Of a DNA stretch of 64,000 bases, positions 55,369-64,000 are shown piece by piece; the stretch's first letter is position 1; every line of letters begins with the position of its first letter. This DNA is from Telmatactis stephensoni (taxonomy: Eukaryota > Cnidaria > Anthozoa > Actiniaria > Isophelliidae). Under the pieces are notes generated by a model. That model searched no databases and was not told where the DNA came from. It saw only the letters and a program-made list of their open reading frames with translations. Position numbers and translations under genes: made by a program. The stretch covers positions 406,841 to 470,840 of the forward strand of contig JALIZF010001610.1 in NCBI GenBank assembly GCA_029948255.1, read 5' to 3'.

Positions 55369-58300
55369 ATGGCGTACCGTGCCAAGGGCATTCGTAACCT
55401 TGGGATAATGCAGATGATTTTGGGGGTGTTAATGGGTATTTTTGGGATTGCAAGTCTTGCTGCCATCTTCCACTGGTCTTCGTACTCAGGTTGTGGATTA
55501 TGGATTGGAGCTTGGGTAAGCTTTGAAAAACAACTTAGATTAAAGTGTTTGTACACACGTACACATGAAAAGCAATCATTTTAAACAAGCTCAAGGATAA
55601 ACAACGAAATTATGTAAAAGATACTTATTCGTCTTGCAAAGTCCTCAAGTTCAGTGCGTCATATAAATCAAGAAAAAAAATTCACAGCTTCACGGTTGAT
55701 TTGCCCTGATGCCAGCTGTCTTGACGAATTTTTTTCTTGACGACTTTTTTCTTGACCCCTATTTGCTCCGATTTACTGTGTATTTTCCTAATTTTCGCGT
55801 TTGTTTTGTTACGAGACGAAAAGCTGTCAGAGATCAGTATTGATTTTAATCGCGAGCTTATGTTGTGAACCAATCGAATCAAAGCTGCTCGCCATTTTGA
55901 ATAGAACAAAATGATCTAAAAATAAGCTTACTGTATATAAATGTATTTTATTTACTTTTTGTATAACTATATACTGTTGAATGCAATACCAAGCCATTTT
56001 AAAATACCGTAAATGTGCATAATCCTATATATTATGAGGAAAGTGTAGCTGCTTGCAGTCAACGACATCGAAGTCTGATTACACAATTCCAAACTTATGG
56101 CGACGTAGCTCTTCTAGCAAGCACCCAAACATTAGACAAACTCCATTTGATACAAATGGCCACGTTTGATTGACATTTGGTTGCCTCAAGTTTGTTTTAT
56201 AAGCACTTAACCCTCGAAAGTGTAATTGTCAACAGCGGAATCACTGAACCATGCATGTCATAAATATATTTTGATCTTGTGAATTAATTATATGCAGGGC
56301 TGCGCGGCCAACCTAATAATAGATTTAATCGGCTTATGACACCCTACAAAGGTCAGACAAACATTACTGAAAATTAGTAAGACGAAAGACAGAAAATTCG
56401 AAAATTTTGTCCTGTAAATGATCGCTACAAAGCAATACTGTTGGGGAGAGTGTCGGAGTGACTCAAGATATTCAGATCTGCTTCATTTCAAGCTTAAACA
56501 GCAATTTAGAAGAAGTTAAACCAATATTCTGACTAGCAGTAAAGTCAATAAATTATACAAGTGACTACTTTTCACGTTTGCCGCTTTGTTTTGGTAAACT
56601 GTGTAATTCTCAGGACAGCTGGTGAATTCAGAGCCAGGAAATTCGTAGTCTTCGGGCAAAATAACTAATTTTTCCTCCAATAAAATACCCTGTTTTTCCA
56701 TAGAATATTACAGTAAATGTATGGGTCATCCGGTCTATTTGTCTGACCAATATGTCCGACTGTAGTATTGTATTACAGCTTAATAAGCTTAGTTATGTCA
56801 CGACCGCACAGCCCTATTGGAACCATTGAAAATATTTTTAAGGGGGGAAGTGAGGGGCTATAAAATTGCAAGTTGACAGAATTAATTGTTCCTAATTATA
56901 AGTAAGATGTACCCAAAATTCAGTCATAACACAGGCAAGCTTGCTGAAAACACATACAGTCATGAATTTCTAGATATACCTCTTGCACAAGGCATTGTAG
57001 CATAATAGGCAAGATACCAATGTATCATTTTCCCGTGTAGCAAATATGCAAAGCAGAACTTCAGCTAGTGAATTACTAATATTTCTGATCCAAAATGAAT
57101 TTGTACAAAATGACAGCCTAGTACTACCGCTATTCTTAAAGCTATATTGGCATACTGCAGTGCCTTGCTGTTTTACCATATTGTGTCAGTGTGGTGGTTG
57201 GACTTCTTGTGGATTTTAATGGCTATTTGCTACCTCATTTAATTATTCCTCCAAATTCTCGGAAAACTTAGAAATATACCAATTCTCAGAAAACTTAGAA
57301 ATATCCCTCAAGACTATGATTGAAATAAAGACTGTATGTTTATAAACACTTCTGGCATATTTATTTTTGATTTGGGTACGGTTTAGGGTGGGTTTTGGAT
57401 CATTTTCGACGACGCTCCCAAGTGTAGAAAGAAAAACACCCCAGAAGTTGATGTTCACTGCAGCAGATTATTTATAAAAACAGAGTTACACAGAATAGAT
57501 ACATACTGAACATTTTTTTGTTCCTTTTCAGGTATTTTTAACTGGTTTGTTTGGTTACTTGGGTGCAAAGTCTGACACAAATGCCAACAACTGTTTGGTA
57601 TGATAGTTTTACCATTATTACCATCATGCATTTGTATGTAAATAACTTTCTGTGGTGTGGACTCTTATTTATCAACGTTTTACATCAACACATGGTCAAA
57701 ATTAGTTATGGACCCATTTGCTTAGGCCTCATGAGTCCAGAACATTTTAACCATGTGTGAGTCATGTAAAATGTTGGTAAATAGGAACTCGTCCATACCA
57801 TGGAAAGCCATATTGTAAATTTGTTAACCCAAATTTAGTGCAATTGTATTAATTAATTGTTTTAACTCATTTTAGATTGGCCTTATGCTTGGTTTTGCCG
57901 TCACAGCATGTGTATTCACAAGTATCATGGTTATTGTATACTCCATCGCAGTGGCAAATTTGGCCGAGATACTTCGTTGTAACCGCAACAGATTCCACTT
58001 CCACTGTTTTAATCACTCTTATGATTATTACCATGTGAATTACTCTGCTGAGGCTGGTTTGGCAGTTGCAGTGATCTTGCTGCTATTTGCCATTGCAGAA
58101 TTCTTCATTGCTTTGGCATCTTCCATTTATGGATGTAATGCGTGTTGTTGTACCGTTCAATCTCACGCTCAGGTATTTTCACTTCAAGTTCCTTACTTTT
58201 ACTCAATGGTAACCTATGTGTCACATCTGGAAAAAAACTCTTGTTTAGTCTATCTTTCTTTATTTGCACTTGGATTAATTTTCTCGACCAAAAATTAACT

Positions 58301-60908
58301 AACTTGCATGTGTGCATTAGGATAAACCAATTAACAAGGAAGTACCTATGGCCAGAAAGCCCAGGGGGGGGACTCCCATATATAAGAGGACGGGGATGCT
58401 CGTCGGAAATTTTGAAAATGACCACTAAAAGGTACCTGAGTGGGAGTGGCAACAATTCATTTCTACCCCTAAAAGGTACCAATTCAAAAACAATAATAAA
58501 GAATTAAAGTAATGAAACACTTTGGTATCGATGTGCTTTGAAGATTCAATTCTGACAGATCATCGAAATCATCCCTTTCATGCATATTTTAGGTAGTTTA
58601 TTTACTCCAAAACAGTCCCTAAAAGGTACCATCTATGTCTCTGGTAGTCCACTTAAGTCTGAGACACCCTAAAAGGTACCAGATGGCAGATTTTGACCCC
58701 TAAAAGGTACGACGAGCATCCCCGTCCATTTACAATCAGAGTTCCCCCCCCCCCCCCCCCGGGCCAGAAAGTTCCAATTATTACTGGAAATTTGTTTCTT
58801 AATAAATATTTAATCAACATTCAAAGGGTTCCATGTGAAAACAGCCCAAGTACCTTTTTTGATGATATTTTTTCAATGGGATAAAATGCTATCATAATTA
58901 ACTTTCCTATGTTAAAAAATCAATGTCTGGACACCCATCAAATAGTCACTTAGGGTGTTTTCACAGAGAACCTTTCATTTCTTCAGATGTCAATTGAAAA
59001 TCATGGCCTTTGAGACCTTTGCCTGTCCATGATTCTTTCCAATTTTTAACAAGAAAATACTTTTGAAAATCATTTTAAAATATTGCAGAATTATTTACAC
59101 ATATTATTTTGTTCTGAAGAGGAATGTTCAAATTTGGGCACATAACTACCTTTTCTATGTGAAATGTACATGTACAGTAAATATGATGATGTGTGTTACT
59201 AGACCTTTGTCCCGGGGGGGGGGACTCCTATCGGAAATGGACGGGGATGCTCATCATACCTTTTAGGGGTCAAAATCAGCGATCTGGTACCTTTTAGGGT
59301 GTCCCAGACTTTAGTGGACTACTAGAGACCTAGCTGGTACCTTTTAGGGTAATTTTTTCCTCCATCAACGATTAAATACTGGAAACAAAGATCGGATTGC
59401 ACGACCATCAAATTGTTCGTATATAAATAGACACAATTGATCGCCTGATTGACTAAAATATGCAAAATGTTAAATTTAGTGTTTTTGAGTTGGTATCTTT
59501 TAGGGGTAAAAACATGTATTGCCACGCCCACCCAGATATAACTTTGGTACCTTTTAGGGGTCATATTTAAAATTCCCTCTTATATATAGGAGTCCCCCCC
59601 CCTGGGACCTTTGTAAGAGATTTTTCCTGTCTAATCTCTACCTTTGGCTGATGCCCAGTATATAACATGATACAGAATTGTATACGATACATAAATGCTT
59701 CTTTGGCTACTTAAATTGTAGACAACTCAACAAGTTGCATATGTTGGTCCTCAGCAGGGCAATGTGATCATATTGCCAGCAGGTGGATACTATGCTGGAT
59801 CCACAGTCCAGACAGTAGCCACATATCCAACACAGCCCAACCCTGCTTTTGTGCAGGTACCAGGTGCACAGGTTAGTAGTGAACTATCACCATTTTATAG
59901 ATTACATCACTAACTTTCTCACATTTTACTAACAACTACTTACTGGTACTTTGCCGACCACTTCCTGACACCTTACCAACCACTTCCTGACACCTTGCCA
60001 ACCAATTTATTCCTGACATCTTACCAACCACTTACTGACACCTTACCAACCACTTACTGACACCTTACCAACCACTTCCTGACACCTTACCAACACTTCC
60101 TGACATCTTACCAACCACTTCCTGACACCTTACCAACCACTTCCTGACACCTTACCAACCACTTCCTGACACCTTACCAACCACTTACTGACACCTTACC
60201 AACCACTTACTGACACCTTACCAACCACTTACTGACACCTTACCAACCACTTACTGACACCTTTCTGAGACCTTGCCAATCACTTACTTATTGACACCTT
60301 AACAACAACTTCCTGGCACCTTACCAACTACTTACTGATACTTTTCATTCATTCATTCATTCATTCATTCACTTGTTATTTGTATCTATTTTGTTAGCCG
60401 TTTTACTCGCAGCAGCAGCAGTATTCCATGCAACCGGCCTTTAATAACCCTCCGCCTCCACATCTAGGTGCTGCCAACCCTGCATTTCAGGTAGGAAGCA
60501 GCAGGAACCTAAATCCTGGTGCTAGCATGTGAATAACCAATATTAACTCCCATGTGATGCTGACCATAGTACTGTCTTAATCATTACTATACTACAATGA
60601 AATTATTTCACTGTACTCTTTTCTTGGGCCCAGTTGCTCACAGGCAGGCTTGGGTGCTCAAAGGCGGGTTACTGCTAACCCAGGGTCAAGTCTCAAGAAA
60701 GCAGTTTGGTTTTAACCCTGGGTCAGTGCAACTCACCTTCAAGCAACCATGCAGTCCCTGAACCGGATGTCACTACAGAGTTTTCATAATCAAGCTATTC
60801 AGTCAGCTTCAATAATGAATATAAGTTTTTTCTCCATAGGCACAAGCCCAGCTTCCTGCAGTTGAAAAGCCTCCACCTTACAACTTCCAGGTCCCACCAC
60901 CACAATAA
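55369..60908 (+). CDS. Four-transmembrane MS4A/CD20-like protein with proline-rich PPPY tail
   Basis: Six phase-0 exons: 55369-55515, 57532-57597, 57876-58172, 59722-59871, 60398-60490 and 60840-60908, giving 273 residues. Four helices are visible: about 11-34 (LGIMQMILGVLMGIFGIASL), 42-64 (FLTGLFGYLGA within), 72-99 (IGLMLGFAVTACVFTSIMVI) and 127-155 (LAVAVILLLFAIAEFFIAL). The short N-terminus and the loop with N-glycosylation sites N117-H-S and N126-Y-S fit the MS4A topology. A cysteine cluster (GCNACCC) follows helix 4. The cytosolic tail is Q/P-rich and carries PPPY at 262-265, a WW-domain ligand. MS4A proteins organise plasma-membrane complexes or act in signalling; function here is unknown. 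Exon 4 has an alternative donor at 59857. The start has good context; an upstream ATG at 55204 gives no similarity. Confidence 0.85.
56296..56815. mobile_element. Probable MITE, AGGGCTG termini
   Basis: AGGGCTGCGCGG at the left and CCGCACAGCCCT at the right are near-exact inverted ends, with GTCAGACAAA / TCTGACCAAT words inside them. About 520 bases, no coding capacity, in intron 1 of the MS4A-like gene. Confidence 0.6.
58360..58763. mobile_element. hAT-like MITE, CCCRGGGG family, copy 3
   Basis: Begins CCCAGGGGGGGG and ends in a C run then GGG. Flanked by the perfect 8-base duplication CCAGAAAG (58352-58359 and 58764-58771). The interior has CCTAAAAGGTACC several times and GGGGATGCTCGTCG near both ends in inverted sense. 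In intron 3 of the MS4A-like gene. Confidence 0.95.
59211..59606. mobile_element. hAT-like MITE, CCCRGGGG family, copy 4
   Basis: Begins CCCGGGGGG and ends CCCCCCTGGG. Flanked by the perfect 8-base duplication ACCTTTGT (59203-59210 and 59607-59614). It carries GGTACCTTTTAGGG words, so it lies in the opposite orientation to copy 3, 450 bases away in the same intron. Confidence 0.95.
59950..60350. repeat. 22-base minisatellite CCAACCACTTCCTGACACCT
   Basis: About 17 units of TTACCAACCACTTCCTGACACC, with ACTTACTGA and ACTTCCTGA variants in runs. In intron 4 of the MS4A-like gene, about 50 bases before exon 5 after a short CATT repeat (60347-60372). Confidence 0.95.
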
Positions 60909-61324
60909 TTTGCTTTAAATGAACTCAACTCACCGATAATTATGCCTTACACCTTAAAATGCTGTAATATTTATAAGCTGTGTATTTATAAGCTGTGAAT
61001 TTAAAGCTTGTTAAAGCTCTTTGGGGTGATATCTTGAATTCAAATGATAGAGTAACCATGGAATCAATCTTGCAAGTACAGCTGCCAGCTGACATTGTAC
61101 AAAGTAAAATGTTGCCTCTTTATACATCACATAATTCTAGGTGGCTGTATTCACAGGCTAACATTTGCCAATGACAAAAAATCCTTAGAGATAGTTTTCT
61201 CTGAAGTTTTAGCGACAAAAGAAATTCCCCATGTGTGTAAAATCTGGGATGTTAGATTTGTGTGGAAAGTATCCTTTTCCTTATAAGGCAATGGTATCCT
61301 TGTATATGTATGATATCTATATTT

Positions 61325-61565
61325 CAGGGTCGTGACATGGTACGTGGGATCAGGGATCACAGGCTTGGGATCGGGATCTCAAACCATGGGATCGGGGTCA
61401 CAAACGTGGGATCGGGATCAGTAGTCAAATCAACAGGATTCAGGGATCAAAATTTTCACAACTGGGATCAGGGATCAAAATGAGAGAACTTTTGGGATCA
61501 GGGATCAAAATGTTCGACCAAAAAACGGGATCACGAGCGAAAAAATGTACCATGTCACGACCCTG
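61325..61565. mobile_element. MITE with CAGGGTCGTGACATGGTAC termini
   Basis: Exact inverted ends CAGGGTCGTGACATGGTAC and GTACCATGTCACGACCCTG, flanked by a 6-base duplication ATATTT (61319-61324 and 61566-61571). The interior is a run of about a dozen imperfect GGGATCA words, so the element carries its own internal minisatellite. Confidence 0.92.
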
Positions 61566-61704
61566 ATATTTAATTGTAGTCACTTTTGCATCCATACCAC
61601 TGTAAAACATATTTAAATGAATTATGGGTGATTTTGAAAAGTAGACGTTTTACATGTTTTACAGGTTTGTTAGTGCTATGCACTATTATGTATTACCCTC
61701 TTGT

Positions 61705-61710
61705 AATAAA
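61705..61710 (+). terminator. Possible MS4A-like gene poly(A) signal
   Basis: AATAAA about 800 bases after the stop codon, the first perfect copy downstream. It would place the MITE at 61325-61565 within the 3' UTR. A nearer variant signal cannot be excluded. Confidence 0.35.
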
Positions 61711-61789
61711 TTCACTATCTATTTATCTATGTATATCAATCTAGGTTTTTAGCATGTGCTCCACAGCTCATTCTAGAGTTCACATTGAT

Positions 61790-61987
61790 ATCACAGGAAC
61801 CACGTAGCAGCTTGATAAGTGGTGATGGTGGAGGGGGATAGCGTTTGAAAATAAAGTAGACTACCTAGTCTAAAACGTTTTTAAACAGAACATTTGACTA
61901 GGTAGCACAAAAAAGTGGAGGCCATAGCCCCCCAAGCCCCATCTCCCCTCCCCTCCCCTCCCCTCCCCTCGTCTCCGTGGTCCCTGA
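61790..61987. mobile_element. CAGGGACCGC-family element, diverged copy
   Basis: Starts CACAGGAACCACG and ends CCGTGGTCCCTG. The interior AAGTAGACTACC, GAACATTTGACTAG and AGCCCCCCAAG words match 63240-63403. The right end contains a short CCCCT repeat (61938-61970). Confidence 0.65.
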
Positions 61988-62694
61988 ATTGAAGAACAGT
62001 CTAGGCCATTGTCTATCCAATAGATAGGCCGTCCATCTTCATTTTACATCATTGCAAACTTTTATTGAAAAGTTGTATTTTTTAATTAATTAATTTGTTC
62101 GAAGAACATTCTGTTTGATCATGGTATCCATAAAAAGAAAAAAGGGTCACTAACATCAATTAAAAATCACAAAGTAGTGATCCCTTTTTCTCTTTCGTTC
62201 TCCCTCCTTTCCATCTGTCTGCTCTCTTTATTTTCTCTCTACCAACTCATTTCCCAAGAAAGAATATCATTCTTATATTAGTACACTGAAGTAGTATAAC
62301 GGGGGTACTTTGATAAATTAAGGGGGCTCACAGACGAGTGAAATGTTAATATAGTGTGAATCAGGAACTCATAAGGGGTTGAACTCCCTTATGAGTTTCT
62401 GTGTGAATGCAATAAAATGTTTACTCACTATATGTTGGTAACGATGTTTATTTACTTGTTCATTAAGCATTAATGTACACAGCTCTAATTTGTTTAATTT
62501 TTTACGAGTATAACGAACAATCTCATTGCATGTAGATTGTGTAGTCTACGGGATTAGCGCTACTCCTTGAAAAGGAGTAGGAGAAAAGGAGAAAAACTAT
62601 AAAAACATTGCAAGCGATACAGAAATAATACCCCTCAAAAGTTGTTTTGGGTCCTTGACTACTCTTTGAATTGTTCTGGAATTTTTAATGAATA

Positions 62695-63008
62695 CAGGGT
62701 TCGTACGCCTACTGGAAATCCTGGAAAATTTTGGATTTTTATTTTCTTCCTGGAAAGTTCTTGAAAGTCCTGAATTTTTTAATAAATTCCTGGGGAACTC
62801 CTGGAAAAGCGAAACGAGTAAGTGTATGTTTACTGTGCACATATGTTCACGTAAGAGCTCCGTCAGTTACATTCCTTAACTCAGCCAGCAAAAAAACGTT
62901 ATGCAAATGTATTTTCAGGCTTGAGTGAACTAGGGAAAATCTGGAAATAATCTGAAAATCCTCCTGAAACTTCTGGATTTATTGAATTTTCTGGGCGTAC
63001 GAACCGTG
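62695..63008. mobile_element. MITE with CAGGGTTCGTACGC termini
   Basis: CAGGGTTCGTACGC and GCGTACGAACCGTG are inverted ends (one change). TGAATA duplicates flank them exactly (62689-62694 and 63009-63014). The interior is full of TCCTGGAAA words on both strands. Confidence 0.92.
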
Positions 63009-63239
63009 TGAATATTTTCGCACCAACCTTGAGTCTAAAGAGACATGAGGGGAGGGGACGCTTTGTTAAAAAATATTTGAATGCAATTTAATTACTGCAT
63101 GGTTAAATAATTCTAAATTATTTGATTTCAACTGCACGTAGTCTTCAACAAACAACTGCTTTTAACTACTTTGTCAAGAAAAGAACCATGACAACAGGAT
63201 TAAATCAGTCAATTTTTGAATAGTGCGCAATTTACAAAA

Positions 63240-63403
63240 CAGGGACCGCAGAACACCTTCAAAAGTGGGGCCGGACTAGCACTTGAAAATGAAGTAGACT
63301 ACCCAATCAAAAACGTTGTCAGACAGAACATTTGACTAGCGAAGGTAGCGAAGAGAGTGCTTGGGGAGCTATAGCCTCCACCCTCCCGTCTCCGCGGTCC
63401 CTG
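63240..63403. mobile_element. CAGGGACCGC-family element
   Basis: CAGGGACCGCAG and CCGCGGTCCCTG are inverted ends; CAAAA flanks both sides. The centre includes GAAGTAGACTACCCAATC and GAACATTTGACTAGCG, shared with 61790-61987. Confidence 0.75.
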
Positions 63404-63560
63404 CAAAACAGCAATAAGATTTGTTTATCTTAATTATTTTGTCATATCTTTAGTGATTAATGTTATTTAATTACTTAGGTTATGCGTCATTTGATTTTCA
63501 GTATTCTAGTGAGTTCTGAAATAATGCGTGAAGAACGCAAAAATCAAAGTAGTAAAGACC

Positions 63561-63586
63561 AAGAGACCATAGTATTATGGTCTCTT
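63561..63586. mobile_element. Joined terminal repeats of the TACTAAGAGAG family
   Basis: AAGAGACCATA and TATGGTCTCTT face each other around only GTAT. This looks like two element ends brought together after loss of the interior, or a minimal foldback. Confidence 0.5.
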
Positions 63587-63752
63587 GTAAAGACTTAATT
63601 AGATAGGTAAAAACTACTAACAAACACTAAAGCCCCGTGCAAACTCTCGCAACAACGTACGTCCAACTTGCATGTTGAACAACGACTGCCTACATTGTTG
63701 CCTCCATGCACTGCAGTATGTTGGATGAGTTGTTTCTACATCCTGTTGGCTC

Positions 63753-64000
63753 AAGAGACCATAATACTAAGAGAGCGAAACTCAGTATTGATGTCTGTGC
63801 GATGTTCGTGGCGCCTAAGGCTATTTTTAGTAATTTCGCCATCGCGCGCGCAAGGCTCTTAAACATTAATTAGAATTCAAACGGTCCCGTCCGCGCGCAC
63901 GTCAAAAATCAAATTCTATTGGTTGAGGGACTTGCGCGCGCAATGGCGAAGTTACTAAAAATAGCCTTGTCGCCACGAACATCGCACAGACATCAATACT
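63753..64000. mobile_element. TACTAAGAGAG-family element, cut by the window end
   Basis: Left half AGAGACCATAATACTAAGAG, AGTATTGATGTCTGTGCGAT, GGCTATTTTTAGTAA; right half holds the complements up to position 64000, so only the outer right end is missing. Same family as 32551-33178. Confidence 0.85.

Overview
The window is nuclear DNA from an animal. Its genes are split into many short exons by large AT-rich introns with GT-AG borders, there are no operons or bacterial signals, and hairpin transposons and micro/minisatellites are dense. The encoded proteins align almost colinearly with human ones (FBXW2, ELP6, RFC1), while a GPR158-type receptor and an intact site-specific non-LTR retrotransposon sit beside them. 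The mix is most like an anthozoan cnidarian such as a reef coral or sea anemone. That placement is inference; the sequence alone does not prove the species.

Layout. 1-6.1 kb: mostly non-coding, with a possible minus-strand gene start near 390 and two inverted CTTT/GAAA tracts. 6.1-12.9 kb, minus strand: a GPR158-like class C receptor with signal peptide, Cache-type ectodomain, cysteine-rich module and at least six membrane helices; its 3' end is unresolved. 14.6-19.65 kb, minus: FBXW2, six exons, complete. 19.79-27.14 kb, plus: ELP6, six exons, complete, starting 134 bp from FBXW2 in head-to-head arrangement. Intron 4 of ELP6 holds an antisense 1117-codon retrotransposon ORF inserted in an (AAT)n tract. 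28.07-28.72 kb, minus: an intronless NAT8-like acetyltransferase. 29.19-48.93 kb, plus: RFC1, 24 exons, complete. 49.67-53.04 kb, minus: an A/B-type cyclin, convergent with RFC1. 55.37-60.91 kb, plus: a four-helix MS4A/CD20-like membrane protein with a proline-rich PPPY tail. 60.9-64 kb: transposon remnants only.

The genes do not form a pathway, although RFC1 (PCNA clamp loading), the cyclin (cell-cycle kinase activation) and FBXW2 (SCF ubiquitin ligase) all bear on proliferation. ELP6 serves tRNA wobble modification. Two pairs share short divergent promoter intervals: FBXW2/ELP6 and NAT8-like/RFC1.

The most unusual content lies in introns. There is a 2.2 kb, 35/37-bp satellite in RFC1 intron 8 carrying E-box palindromes in almost every unit. 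A 42-bp array with a 126-bp higher-order period sits in RFC1 intron 20. Four copies of a CCCRGGGG-ended element carry 8-bp target duplications, one of them nested in another element. A pair of palindromic elements lies in two neighbouring genes. The last codons of the NAT8-like gene are triplicated into its 3' flank. Exon borders were read by hand from splice signals, reading frame and protein similarity; no alignment program or transcript data were available.
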